Origin: Gibbula magus
Taxonomy: Eukaryota > Mollusca > Gastropoda > Trochida > Trochidae
DNA length: 64,000 bases
Direction of reading: 5' to 3'
Assembly: GCA_936450465.1 (NCBI GenBank)
Contig: OW388297.1
Span: 61,873,202 to 61,937,201, forward strand
Shown one piece after another: positions 10,185 through 22,400 of this stretch (positions are counted from its first letter, which is position 1; each line of letters starts with the position of its first letter). The position numbers and the translations under genes were made by a program. The notes under the pieces are model-generated. The model searched no databases. It was not told the DNA's origin and saw only the letters and a program-made list of their open reading frames with translations.

Positions 10185-11999
10185 TCAGTTGAGAGGGGCT
10201 GCAGACAAGGTGACCCACTCTCACCATATATTTTTCTACTGTGTTCGGAGATCTTGGCTTGTCTTGTTCGATCTAATCAAAGCATCAGGGGCATCAAGAT
10301 AGACGGTATTGAGTATCTTATTGCTCAGTATGCTGACGATACTAAATTTCTGCTCGATGGTAGTCAGTCATCTTTTGAAGCTACAATTAAGATGTTAGAT
10401 CTCTTTGCAGCAATCTCTGGCCTCAGGATTAATTATGAGAAATCTCAAGTTGTTTGGATAGGTTCTGAGAAAGGCAGCAGTAAAAGATTTGTGCCTGATT
10501 TGCATATTAAGTGGAATCCTGATAGCTTTAAGATACTTGGAATAAATTTCTCAACATCAATTTGTGATATACATGATTTGAACTATAAGGGTAAGATCTT
10601 TGAGATACAAACCATCATTAACAAATGGATGAGACGGATTATCACCCCTATAGGTAAAATTGCCATCATTAAGTCACTTTTGATATCAAAACTTAATTAT
10701 CTTTTCTTGACCCTCCCAAACCCACCTGGTCTTTTTCTGAAACAGCTCAACAAAATCTTTTTTGATTTTATCTGGAACAACAAAACAGACAAGGTTAAAC
10801 GTGATATTTTATGTAAACCAATTTCAGAAGGAGGTTTAGGCATGGTTGATATTTTTGCATATGTCAAATCACTGAAAATAACTTGGATCAGAAAGTTGTT
10901 TGTCGATAGTGAATGCAAATGGAAGAATTTATTTTATTCTCAACATCCTGATGCAAAACATATAGATGAGTTTGGAGACCTTTTCCCAACAGTATTAGCC
11001 AACAAAGTAAACAATGACTTTTGGAAAGATTGTTTGTTATCTTATGGCTCTTTGTATGCAAAATGTTCTCCTACTTGTTATGAAGAATTACTAGGAGAAA
11101 GTATATTTTATAATAGTAACATCATGGTTGGCAGACACTACTTCTTCAGTAGGAAATGGTTTGACAAAGGTGTTGTTAAAATCTTTGATATCATTGATAG
11201 CGAAAATGATTTTATTTCTTTCAGTGAGTTTGAGGAGGTATATGGTTTAGATGTTCCATTTACTCAGTATTACGGCATTATACAAAGTGTCAAAAATTAT
11301 CTTAAAAAAGCAAATGTTTCCGTAACATCTCCACCTAGACCAGGAGACAGGTGTGTTTATAAGAAAATAATGTCCGTTTCAAAGGGTTCAAAACATTATT
11401 ACTATGCACTCACTTCGTCAAATGTTACTCCCAAGTCACAAAATAAATGGAATGATACATTTACCTCAGAGCTTCTCTGGGAGAAAATTTACCTGAAACC
11501 TTTCAAAACAACCAGTGACACAAAATTACGATGGTTTCAGTACCGTTTGCTTCACAGACTATTACCAACCAATGTTTATCTCTGTAAAATAAAGATCTGT
11601 CTTGAAGACACATGTAACTTTTGCAAATGCGAAAAGCAAACTTTAAATCATTTATTCTGGGAGTGTCAGGAAGTTAAATCCTTTTGGACTTCTTTATTAT
11701 CTTGGCTCAATGAGCATTGCTCACATTTCCATAACATGAACCTTAGTTCAGAACTTGTTCTGTTTGGCCTTAAGGAAAATATAATAACAGATGTTGTATT
11801 TGACCTCATATTGTTACTGGCCAAATTTTACATCTACAAATGTAAACTGGACGATTGCCACATACATTTAAAATCTTTTAAACATATTTTAGCAAATCGC
11901 TATTCAATAGAGCGTCAAGTTTTCTTCAGAAAGTCCAACCATAATAAATTCTATGAAAAGTGGCTCATGTACCATTCACTCTTTGATGAGAAATCTTGA
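10185..11999 (+). CDS. LINE ORF2 C-terminal part (reverse transcriptase to zinc knuckle)
   Basis: The frame opens with the end of an RT block, RGCRQGDPLSPYIF, followed by the catalytic YADD box in AQYADDTKFLLDGS. A thumb/connection region follows (ITPIGKIAIIKSL, FIWNNKTDKVKRDIL, SEGGLGMVDI), then a C-terminal cysteine motif, CNFCKCEKQTLNHLFWEC. There is no in-frame stop for about 600 codons to 11999. It reverse-transcribes the element's own RNA at the target site in full-length copies; here the endonuclease and the first RT blocks are missing, so the copy cannot move by itself. The order and wording of the motifs are closest to L1/Tx1-type LINEs. Similar proteins lie at 20745-23636, 28845-30592 and 56086-60690. 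Confidence 0.88.
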   Translation, partial: SVERGCRQGDPLSPYIFLLCSEILACLVRSNQSIRGIKIDGIEYLIAQYADDTKFLLDGSQSSFEATIKMLDLFAAISGLRINYEKSQVVWIGSEKGSSKRFVPDLHIKWNPDSFKILGINFSTSICDIHDLNYKGKIFEIQTIINKWMRRIITPIGKIAIIKSLLISKLNYLFLTLPNPPGLFLKQLNKIFFDFIWNNKTDKVKRDILCKPISEGGLGMVDIFAYVKSLKITWIRKLFVDSECKWKNLFYSQHPDAKHIDEFGDLFPTVLANKVNNDFWKDCLLSYGSLYAKCSPTCYEELLGESIFYNSNIMVGRHYFFSRKWFDKGVVKIFDIIDSENDFISFSEFEEVYGLDVPFTQYYGIIQSVKNYLKKANVSVTSPPRPGDRCVYKKIMSVSKGSKHYYYALTSSNVTPKSQNKWNDTFTSELLWEKIYLKPFKTTSDTKLRWFQYRLLHRLLPTNVYLCKIKICLEDTCNFCKCEKQTLNHLFWECQEVKSFWTSLLSWLNEHCSHFHNMNLSSELVLFGLKENIITDVVFDLILLLAKFYIYKCKLDDCHIHLKSFKHILANRYSIERQVFFRKSNHNKFYEKWLMYHSLFDEKS

Positions 12000-12288
12000 T
12001 TTCACTTTTATGCAAGTATCAATCTGACCATTAATATTCATTTCAATCATTTTCTTTGTTATTGTTTGTCTACATTGTATTTACAAATTATACCTATGGT
12101 ATGGATGTGTGTATGTGTGTGATAGTGTTGTATCTGTAGTTTCCAAAAAATCTGAATCCATCATGTCTGTACTTTATTAAACATGAAGGCAAGGCCCTCC
12201 CTGGCACCTTGACCTGATTTGTAACAGGGACTCGGAAATAAAATATTGATTACAAAAAAAAATAAGGGCTTTTTTGAAGCCCTTAATA
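10185..12288 (+). mobile_element. L1/Tx1-like LINE, 5'-truncated, inserted in UBA5 intron 1
   Basis: The copy starts inside the reverse transcriptase domain, has one long ORF, then a 3' UTR, an A-rich run at about 12255-12263, and a terminal hairpin AAGGGCTT...AAGCCCTT. A 15-bp target duplication AATTACAAGTATGAA flanks it (10170-10184 and 12289-12303). The insertion is antisense to UBA5 and 35 bp inside the intron from the exon 1 donor. The intact ORF and clear duplication indicate a fairly young insertion. Confidence 0.88.
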
Positions 12289-12338
12289 AATTACAAGTAT
12301 GAAATGCGAATGTGAAAAAATAAGCATATGGTTCATAC

Positions 12339-12478
12339 CTATATGGATTAGTATCAACAACTTCAGAACTCATGTTGGCGATTTTCTGACGAACAGCTGT
12401 CAGGTTCTTCGCTCGTTCTTCTTCAAGTTCTTTCTGTAATTCTGCTATTTTCAACTTCAACTGTTCTGTGCTCGTCAT
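12339..12478 (-). CDS. UBA5: UBA5 (UFM1-activating enzyme), coding exon 1
   Basis: ATG at 12478 opens a 140-bp coding exon ending at donor AG|GTATGA (12338). The product has a short coiled-coil-like head (EQLKLKIAELQKELEEERAK), then KIANMSSEVVDTNPY. The MSSEVVD(S/T)NPYS segment is a hallmark of animal UBA5, and the spacing before it fits the vertebrate N-terminus. The exon ends in phase 2, and exon 2 (5568-5613) completes the serine codon and continues RLMALKRMGIV. The start choice is supported by absence of homologous coding upstream and by family length. Intron 1 is 6.7 kb and holds the THAP-like exon, a SINE and an L1-like LINE. Confidence 0.93.
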
Positions 12479-12910
12479 TTTGTGAGAAACGAGCTATGTA
12501 TGTCAGAATCCAACTTTAAAAATAAACATTCAATGAAATATATTCAAGTATATGTATTGCTCTCAATCACACAAACATATATGCGAATCTTCTCGTAATG
12601 GTGCGCAGAGCTGGTTGAACTCCTCACGACACTATCAAAGTCATATCAGCTACAATGTTCCCAACCGAATCCGACAAAGCAGTGTGTTGGGAGTTTGTGA
12701 CTCTGCTTGATTAGAGACTCGGAGCACCATCCCCCATCCGTACGCCGCCGGAGCAATTCATTGGCTATGCTTGATTTTTTAAAGTGGCGTAAACACCGGC
12801 CACGTGACCGGCGTATGCCGTTCCTGGATAAGGCTAAGTTGAAACAGTTACTGAAATCATGTGACCAGTCATTTGACATCATTCAGTGTGTCAGGGGGAG
12901 GTCGGGATAG
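12479..12910. promoter_or_regulatory. Likely UBA5 5' region with an E-box palindrome
   Basis: Upstream of the UBA5 ATG the sequence becomes GC-richer and holds a perfect CACGTG E box at 12801-12806, set in CCGGCCACGTGACCGG. No TATA box is evident. A plus-strand open frame (12707-12910) crosses it, but I see no homology or splice evidence for a divergent gene. Assignment as promoter is from position only. Confidence 0.35.
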
Positions 12911-12997
12911 TGTAGGCAAAGTGAATTCGGCGTTTTATTTAAATACTACCACAAGATCGCATGTGTGACACAGCTAGGTTGATTACAACTTCCCAAT

Positions 12998-13198
12998 GCA
13001 AGGCATAACTCTTGCAAGTCTCCATTACTGGCTGATTTAGGCTTTGTAGTATTTCCTTAAGAAATATGTACTTAGAAATCCAGGCCCACTATGCATTTCT
13101 GGTGCAGCGATTCAATATCTATAGGCACAACAAAGCGAGGGAAATACCGCAAGGCCTAAATCAGCCAGTAATGCAGACTGGCAAGAGTTATGCCTTGC
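12998..13198. mobile_element. Foldback/MITE-like inverted repeat
   Basis: A 45-bp arm at 12998-13042 (GCAAGGCATAACTCTTGC...TTTAGGC) and its reverse complement at 13154-13198 differ at only two positions. The loop is about 110 bp. Weaker inverted similarity (around TTGATTA) extends outside the arms. Confidence 0.75.
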
Positions 13199-13338
13199 GT
13201 TTGGATGTTGGGTTGATTATAGGTCGCAACCATCCCTACAAATCGCAACAAGAGTGACGGATATAACATGCAGTTTAAAAGTAACAGACATAAGGATAGA
13301 TATTTGTCGTATGGACCTCGGCTGATTGGGGTTTGTTA

Positions 13339-14145
13339 AAGAGCCATCAAGGATGTTGATGAACATATTGCCAAACATCTATCTCCGTGAAATATAATAC
13401 ACTTAATTTTTTTTTTTTAAATTCGACCCAAAATAAGCCGAGAAATTGCACTAATTAGTAAAGGTGTCTTCCAGTCTAAATATAGATCCAGTCTAGTATT
13501 TTCCAGCGCAAAGTATTGTGGTCTAGCTCACACACTGTAAACAACGAAAAGACACGAAAGAATAACACAATTTATGAGCAATGAAAGAAATTGAAATATA
13601 TAATTTTTGGCGGTTATTTATTTACCATTTCATTTAATTATGTGTTTGCTACAGATATTGGAATAATTGTTTTACCCAACTTGGTATTTTGCTTGAATTT
13701 TATACTTAATGAGAGTAAAAAAAAATTATAATATGCTGGTCTTATCTCAATAGAAAGTACATTAAACATGCAATAATTTGTATATTCTCAGGATATTTAG
13801 AAACATTGTTTGTAAAGCAATCGTCACATTCAATAATGTGTGACAAGGGTAACTTGCAAGAGAAGCACGTGAAGCACGTGCATCACGTGGGTTGTTATGG
13901 CGACTTGCGCTAGAGACGAGCCTTCACGCTTCGGAAACGTTTGTTGTTGTCCGCTGTTGTGTAATACGTTTTACGCAATAAAGGGATTCTGTTTATATGA
14001 CGTCAGATACCCTTAGCGCGCTACTCGAAGGGGTAGATCTCTTTGAAACTAAATTGCATTACATTGTCGTGATATGAACATTATTTAACACATGTCATGT
14101 TGTAGATAAAATATTTCTCGGGCGATTGACGTTATAAGTATATTT
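13339..14145 (+). mobile_element. TA-MITE family, truncated copy (reverse of 19892-20742)
   Basis: Starts with AAGAGCCATCAAGGATGTT after TA, the terminal repeat of the complete copy. It shares the body, including GTGTCTTCCAGTCTAAATATAG, the CACGTG-rich stretch and GACGTCAG...AGCGCGCTA, and stops near 14145 at GTTATAAGTATATTTTTC without its second end. Confidence 0.75.
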
Positions 14146-14146
14146 T

Positions 14147-14740
14147 TCACAAATTATTTTTATTTATTTTATTTATGTCCACATAGTTGTTATTATTAAC
14201 CCTGGTAAGTGGAATACCGGTTCGTTCTAGTGTCAGGTGTTTGGCCATGGTATAGTTCAAGCTAGTCTTCGTCCATTTCAGTTTGGTCTTATTACGAACG
14301 TTAAAGTCTCCAAATATACATATCAAATCAGAAACACTACTGAATATAATTATCTTGTTTTCAAAAGCTTCCATTTTCTCATTAGAGGAGTATTTAGAAG
14401 TTTCTGAAGGGATATAGACCACAGCAAAATAAGCTTTGTGTGTGTATGTGATTTTCTTTTTTTTAAACCACAGTACATGCGTATTCAGAGCATGTGGTCA
14501 AGTACTTCGACGTGTAGGGAAAACATCTCTTTGACATAAAGTGCGAATCCTCCTGTCTATTTTTCATAAACACATTATATCCAGGAATGTTCATCTGACC
14601 TAAGCACCAGGTTTGGTTTCCTGTAGCCCGATAAAGTTATTCTTTGAGGTTTTTTTTTATAAAGTCCGGATAGAATATCCCATCTAATACAATATCCCCA
14701 AGACAAAATCTACAATAGCTCATGAGAGAAGAGCGTAGAA
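14147..14740 (-). mobile_element. LINE endonuclease fragment, decayed
   Basis: Minus-strand frames contain FIGLQETK near 14630, then KNRQ-GGFALYVK, then VYIPSETS and CIFGDFNVR near 14300. These are successive blocks of the apurinic-type endonuclease of non-LTR retrotransposons. Several stops and shifts separate them, and no RT follows. Confidence 0.7.
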
Positions 14741-14754
14741 TGATCAAGAATTAA

Positions 14755-15109
14755 AGGGGCAGTAGCACGTTTTTTTTCAAATTTTATTTTTTTAAATTTC
14801 CCATTTATAATGATAGCTTATGTCATTTATATTTACTTTAGAGAGTAAAACATCTTATTACACAAACCAATTATTCGTAGTGGCAACAACGGTGTTGCGT
14901 ATAAAGCAAAAATTGCATGGCGGCCATTTTATTGTGAACACATTTTATTATTTTGAACGACAAAAACGATGCCCATGGCTTTATGGAACCATGTACACTC
15001 ATTTTTAACTTGATTTGCCGAAGAGAGAAGGGTGTTTTACTATTGGTAACATTATTTTTGAAGTACATTTCATCGACTTATTTTAGCGGAAAAACGTGCT
15101 ACTGCCCCT
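14755..15109. mobile_element. TTAA-flanked MITE 1 (355 bp)
   Basis: Perfect 20-bp terminal inverted repeats beginning AGGGGCAGTAGCACGTTTTT, with TTAA on both sides (14751-14754 and 15110-15113). The interior is AT-rich apart from a GCATGGCGGCCATTTT stretch. TTAA target sites are typical of piggyBac-type transposition. A second copy is at 34780-35128 in the opposite orientation. Confidence 0.88.
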
Positions 15110-15129
15110 TTAAGAAACATCGTTAATAT

Positions 15130-16150
15130 AATAAGGCAAAGAACAGCGGTAAGGATGAAGACTGGGAGAAATAAGTCACTAAGGCATAGAGAACAAAACT
15201 ATCTTAAAGAACTCCTAGAATCAAGCTTAAAGGATAATAATAGAAAAAACATTTTGGAAATACATAAAGGCAAGGAAACAGGATAACACCGGTACAAGCT
15301 CACGTAATGGCGGCGGTGTGATCCACGCAGACATTGTTGAAAAAGCGGAAATATTAAATAAACAATTCCAATCAATTTTACTGAAGAAGATTTGGATGCA
15401 TAGATGCCACCCTTATGACATCATAACTATCCAATAATGTAAGACCTGATAATAGACGAAAGAGGAGTAGAAGCATTATTACATAAACTTAAACCAAATA
15501 GAGCCAGTGGGCCGGACAAATTACCAAACAGAGAACTACTAAAACTGCTCTAAGGAACTAGCTCCGGGTTTAACCCACATCTTGACACGGTCCATAACCA
15601 TGGGAGGGGTGCCTGAAGACTGGAGACAAGCTAACATCGCCCCCAACCTTCATGGAAGAAAATAGACAATTAGCAAGTAACTATCGTCCAGTTTCATTTA
15701 CTTGTGTCTGTGCTAAGATGTTGGAACAATATCATCTGCAGTAACCTAATGACGCATCTTGGAAACCATAACATCCTCACTGATTTACAGCATGGATTTC
15801 GTTCCAGACACCCATGTGAATCCCAGCTCTTAACCACGACTCATGATATCATGAAAATGTTCGATAAGAAACAACAAGTTGTTTTAGCCATAATAGACTT
15901 TCGCAAAGCTTTCGTCTATGAGAAATTATTATTTAAACTTGAAAGTTAGGGTGTAAATAATAAACTGTTATGTGGATAAAATTATTACAAGAACAAAGTG
16001 TTTTGTTATGGAAGGAAATGCATCTTCTTCTGTGTGTGTCGACTCTGGTGTGCCCCAGGGAATCTGTCTAGGACCAATTCTCTTTCTCATCCATATCAAT
16101 GACTAACCTCTACATGTTAAATCAACAGAAAGATTAGTTGCAGACGACTA
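15130..16150 (+). mobile_element. CR1/jockey-like LINE reverse transcriptase, decayed
   Basis: Fragments in shifting plus-strand frames follow the RT order: PNRASGPDKLP near 15495, GVPEDWRQANIAP near 15610, ILTDLQHGFRSRHPCESQL near 15776, AIIDFRKAFVYEKLL near 15890, and SGVPQGICLGPILFLIHIND near 16045. Many stops separate them. HGFR-x-CESQL and GVPQG-LGPILF point to the CR1/jockey group. Confidence 0.78.
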
Positions 16151-16448
16151 AAGAAACATTTTATACCGGTGATTATGTTTAAGTATATTTTAAATGCGAC
16201 TTTATTTCCTTATCCCTATTGGTTCTTTTAGTATAATGTATGTATGTTTGTTATTTATATATGTGTATTTTTAATCTGTATATAAATATAGTCTCTCATA
16301 ACCCTGAATGGTTGGCTCGTAAATTTGTTTTTATTGTATTTTACCATGTATGCACGAGGTGAGACTTTAATTAAAAAAATTGTTTGTCTGTTTGTCTGCC
16401 TACCTTACAGAGTCATACATTCATTCAAGGACCATAATGAACATCAAC

Positions 16449-16838
16449 TAGACTATGGAAGCGGATCTGTGCCATAAATGAAGACATGTTGACTTGTAAC
16501 TTGTAAAGTGTAATATGTCGTTCTCAACCATACAAGTCTCGAAAAGACAAGTCCAACCATGCAAAACTAACATTTTAATCCTGTCAATTTTAACTTTCCA
16601 TTCTCAACTTTACAAAGTTGAAATGTAATTCTAGAAATCGTCAAAGTCGAAAATTCAACTTGTCATTTTTAATTATTAAATCTAAATAATATACACATTT
16701 TGTAATGTTACAACTTACGTTTGTCAAATGAAAAATGGAAAATGAAGAGTTGCAAATTCAGCTTTGTAAAACGGACTTTAGCATTTCGAGACTGACACGA
16801 CTTGCATAGTTACGATTGCAATGTTTCAAATCACATCT
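16449..16838 (+). repeat. 390-bp interspersed repeat, copy 1
   Basis: Recurs in reverse orientation at 25193-25587 with high similarity. It contains short internal palindromes such as CAACTTTACAAAGTTG. No coding capacity or clear terminal repeats are seen. Confidence 0.75.
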
Positions 16839-18590
16839 CTACACGGTTTGGGATTTGGTATACGATATGACCATATTTGGAATATTACGGAAATTAGCGG
16901 AAAGGAACGAATAATCCCGATCCGATCAACACAATGTTCAACAATGACTTCTCCCTTGGCAAGTTTCTCCCAGCAACTACTAACACATATTTGAAAGTTG
17001 CATACTAGTTTTCCCATTATTAGCATACTGTTGACAAAAGCACATTGACAAAAACAGTATAGGAGACCATACAGTGACTGTGGAGGAAACAACTACCCCC
17101 GAGACGCGGTTATTTCTGTTGCGAGCTGGCGAAAAGTTAACCTTACCAGCCCGATGGTCGGGCATATATTTAATGTCACATTGTGTAATCATGACCTCTT
17201 ATCTGTGCTGAAATTTATTTCTGATTTTGAAACAAAGCAAGCAGGAATATCTTATTCCAAAAAAAATGGAACCTAATTTATATTGCTCTCGCGATTCAAT
17301 CATGCATACTAATAATACATTTATTCAGATTGATCATATGAGCAAAATAAAGTAACTATATATATAGATTTCTAACAAATTTTAAAGGCAGCATTACTGG
17401 TCACTATAATGTATGTCGGGGACGAATCGAGGAATTTTGAAGGGGGCGGGCAGAACTAAAAATCCGTAAGGTATAGCTCAATGAAACATTATTTTCAAAT
17501 GTTTTATTATGTTTATTTCACAGGTATACAGACAAAAGTGAAACACACATAAAGGATGTGCAGAGCTAAGACACAATTTTTAAACCTGAAAATATTGTTA
17601 AAAAAATTCCATTTCGCATGGACAGAAGGCGCTGTTTTAAATGTACGAGCGAATAATGTTTGCAACATTAGATACATCCTTGACAATATTTACAACCCTT
17701 TCTATGGATATTTTAATTTTTTTGGAGGTACTGTAATTATATGATAATATCAGGGTATATATCGAGAATTTCACCCAAGTGTCTTCTGATATCAAATATA
17801 TCAACACGAGTTCATTAAAGTTACAAATTAACTGTCATTAACTGATTATATAATAAAATTATGAAGATTTGATTTTAGCGTTATCTAAAATGTAGATATC
17901 GCTTGTCGATATCGCATGATCTCACACAAGCACCATATCTACTTAAGGAGCCAGTTGTGGGTGATAAAAGACGATTGTTCATGAAACTTTCGATTCCCCC
18001 AAATTTCATTTACGTGATTACCTTTATGAAAACATATTGAAAACTTTCTGGTTCAGATTTACGGAAGGAACAAGTATTTGAATGACTTATTTTCATTTTC
18101 AGCAGCTCTCTTCTTGTGTAGATTGCTCTATTTATAAATATATCCTGAACATCTAAACATGTGACACTCTTAGTACAGTTTCTGGACTTTTCAAACACAC
18201 TAATCCTTGAAATATGTGTATAAAGACGCCCATTCTTCAACTTCGGACCTGATTGTGTTGTATTTCTCCTTTACAACACATTGATGGAATGAACATTTCT
18301 TTTCTTTCAACTTTTAAATTATTAATTTGATATATATTTCTACTACAATGAGTTTGTTACATTAATGACTAAAAAACAAAAGTGTTAAATAGACACGGCA
18401 AATTTGTAAAACATAAATTATCGGAACTATTATCATCTATTATCTATTTCATATACGAGATAATAAAACACATATTTAATTTATTGAAAACAATACGCAT
18501 GTCAATGTATTCATGAATGAGCTTTTTAGTGAAATTGTACGTTTTTAAAAAAAAATAATTATATCCTGTATATCTTACAGTCGATTCAAT
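16839..18590. other. No gene recognised; AT-rich
   Basis: Only short frames without motifs occur here. I see no splice-supported exon on either strand. Confidence 0.45.
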
Positions 18591-18599
18591 TTTTAAATT

Positions 18600-19478
18600 C
18601 AACAGTGCAATTATATTTTTTAAATTACCAGTGATAAATTATATTTTCAGTTTGCATTCTTTATTCATAATTATTTTCATATTTTGGCATGTAGAAGTTG
18701 AATGTTTATTGTTTAAAGTGTGAAACAACTGATCTAGGCTTATGATTTACATTTCATACCTGAATTCAGTAATTTGATTCTTTATATAGAATTAATGGAC
18801 ATATTAATCATGAACAAATATATTTCTATACCACAACAATACACTTTTCACTGCTTCAAATACTAAAAATATACTTTTCATGATAAGTAAATGAAAATAG
18901 ATAAATTAGCATATTCAAAACTAATGAATAATTTAAACTAGTTGAGAAAAGTTTGTAAAATAATTAGAGATGAATTAAACTCAACTAAAGGACATTTCCC
19001 CTTGATTATTTGTCTGTAGGAATAAGAAGTATTGGTACATTTCAGTTATGATTAAAGTGCAATGCATTTTTAATTTTTTTTAAAGAAGTATATGAAGTTC
19101 CCTGATTTAGATCATTGCTTTGTGGTACATTTAAAATAGTATAAAATTAATAATAAAGTTGTCAACACTGGCTTATATATTACTTTCAATATCAAGATTT
19201 TATTTATATTCATTTCTGAATGCAAAAGACTTTACTGAATACACGTAAAATTGGAGTATAAAAAGTGAATATTGACATCATTGAACTAAGAGAAGATAAT
19301 GTGTAAATGAACGCACCGAAAGTAATTAATTTTTTCGGCTGTAGGATGGTTTGTAAATCTGCAGTTTTATATCACAGGAACTCGATATCGTAATTAAAAC
19401 GTAGGTAAAAAATCTACCCACTATATACTCTATGTTATATAAGGGGTATATTTTTTTTACCTACGTTTTACCTACGTT
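18600..19478 (+). repeat. About 880-bp direct repeat, left copy
   Basis: From CAGTGCAATTATATTTTTTAAATTACC to the AACGTAGG / TACCTACGTT tract. It is nearly identical to 23625-24700. This copy lacks the 128-bp insertion seen in the right copy and so is its empty site. It ends with an inverted pair AAAACGTAGG...CCTACGTTTT. Confidence 0.8.
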
Positions 19479-22400
19479 TTTTTTAATTTATTTTTTTAAC
19501 GTCTTTATTTTTGTTGTACATGTACATGGCATGAAGGATTTACACAACATAGATCAATATATACAACGGCATGATTAAGGATAATGTGGGTTTTTTTTCT
19601 ATACATTTGACAGAAGCTGGATAAAGTAAGCATTATCATTTTTTTCATTTTTTCTCCTCATTGGCAAAAAGGAGGTATCAATACTAGGGACAAGGTCTAA
19701 TCAATTAAAACAGTAAATGACAACTTGATCAAAATTTCATGAATTTGGTGTAATTACAGGTTGAGTATGAGTTGTATTTATCAACATTGTATGCGGTTTT
19801 GAGATCTTGTTTTATGTAACTAAAGGAAGGTTTAATTCCAATATGGCTGGATTTGAAGATATTATATTTCGTGATGGTTAGTATCATGTTAAAGAGCCAT
19901 CAAGGATGTTAGTGTTTCAAATTACAAATATTTTTTGGAAAATATACTTATAACGTCATTCGCCAGAGAAATCTTTTATCTACATCATGCCATGTGTGAA
20001 ATAATTTTCATATCACGACAATGTATTGCAATTTGGTTTCAAAGAGAAGTACCATTTCGACTAGCGCGCTAAGGGCATCTGACGTCATATAAACAGAATC
20101 CCCCTTTTTGCGTAATACGTACTACACAAACAGTTAGCGCTTCCGAAGCGTGAAGGCTCGACTCTAGCGCAAGTCGCCATAACATCCCATGTGCTGCACG
20201 TGCTACACGTGTCTCTCTTGCAAGTTACCCTGGTCACACATTACTGAATGTGACGAATGCTTTACAAACAATGTTTCTGAATGTCCTGAGAATATACAAA
20301 TTATTTCCTGTTTAATGTACTTTTTATTGAGATAAGACCAGCAAATTATGATTTTTTTAAACTCTCATTAATTATGAAATTCAAGAAAAATACCTAGTTG
20401 GGTAAAACAATTATTTCAATATCTGTAGCAAATACATAAATAAATGAAATGGTAAATAAATAACTGCCAAAAAAATTATATATTTCGATTTCTTTCATTG
20501 CTCATATTTTTTGTTTTTCTTTCGTGTCTTTGTTTACTGTGTATGAGCTAGACCATAATGCTTTGCGCTTGAAAATAATAGACTGGATCTATATTTAGAC
20601 TGGAAAACACCTTTACTAATTACTGCAATTTCTCTGCTTATTTTCAGTTGAAAAAAATTGGGAAAAATTAAGTGTATTTATTTCACGGAGATAGATTTTT
20701 GGAAAATTTTCGATATGTTCATCAACATCCTTGATGGCTCTTTAGAGTACTTTATTTCTGTTTCCGGATACCCGAGACAAATGTTTCTTTTTGTGAATTG
20801 AAGTTTTGGATTTGTTTTTTCCTCTAACCACTCTTTGATCTTTATCCAAGTACTTGTAACATATTGACAATCAAATAATAAATGGGGTATTGTTTCAATT
20901 TCTTTCTCACAGAAATTGCATATATTTGTATCTTTTAAGTTCATCTTATGTAAGAGATCATTTGTCGGTAGAATTCTATGTAAAACAGAGTATTGAAACC
21001 ACATAAGTTTTGAGTTGAGATTAGATGCAAAAGGCATTTTATGTGTAATTCTCCATTCATCTTCGTCTAGTGAACATTGGAGATCTCTTTCCCATTTCTG
21101 TTTATATTTATTTTGATTTTCGTGACTTGGTGTTTTTTTTTGCAATATACCATAGAAAACTCGACATCCCTTTTTCTTGTTTATAATATCTTCAATTAAA
21201 TATGGAATGAATGGGGATTCTAGCTTACTATTTGTAACAATGTGTTTTTCCTATGTATATGAATTTATTGAATGTAGTATACTTCCATAGTCGAGAAAAT
21301 TTCATTTACATTGATATTTTTTTTATAAGTTCCTCATATTTGAAAAAGGTGCCGTCAGAGTTTATGATATCATTGATAAAATAAATACCGGATTTTGACA
21401 TATTTATGTTCTTTATTACCTTTTTATTTATTTTTATATTGTCATTTCGCCATATTGATTGAGAAATGTTTTCAGATTGACTTGTAACAATTTTTCCTTT
21501 TTATTTTATAAAATGCCCCCATGCATGCAACACATCTTTCCAAAAATCTTTTGTTTTTGGAATAATGACATCATTTATGATTGATGCTTCGTTGTACTGA
21601 TAGAAGTCCTTGTGTGAGGGGTATGTATTTAATTCAAAGAGAGTTTTCAGTTTTGATTTATCAGTGGAATGAAAGAGTCTCCTCACCCAGCTTATCTTTT
21701 GTGAAAGCAGTGTATTTCGTATATCTGGTACTCTTATCCCTCCTTCATCGTAACTCTTTGTTACTATTTTACGTTTTATCTTATCTGGTTTTCCTTTCCA
21801 GACGAAATTAAAGCATCGATTTTCGATTTCTGTAATCATATTTTCACTTGGTAGCACACTAGAAATATGGTTTAACTTTGGCAAAATAAGGCTTTTTAGG
21901 ACAGTGGTCCTGCCAAGGGGAGTGATATCTCTACCAAGCCATTTGTTCATTGTAACCTAAATTTGTTTTAGTTTATCTTTGTAGTTTCTTTCTACCATTT
22001 CTGCCAAATTGTGAGTAAATGTTATGCCAAGGATTGTAAATTCTTTTTTTGACGAGTCTAGTTTATAATTTATGCAAAATGTTTTGTTTGAATGTTTCAA
22101 AGAACCTATCCAAATATAACTTGCGTTTTGCTGGTGTTTATTTTCAGACCTGAAAAAGAAGCATAGTGTTCTAATGTTTGAAGGGTACTCTGAAGGCAAG
22201 CTTCTGATCCATCTAACGTCAAAGAGGTATCATCTGCGAACTGCGAATTGGGGTATTCCGTATTCCCTATCTTTATCCCTTTTATATTCTTATTATTACG
22301 TATCATAATGCTTAAGATTTCAGCGCAAATAATGAATAGATATGGCGATAACGGATCACCCTGTCTACAACCGCGAGTAATTTCGAAAAATTCTGATGAA

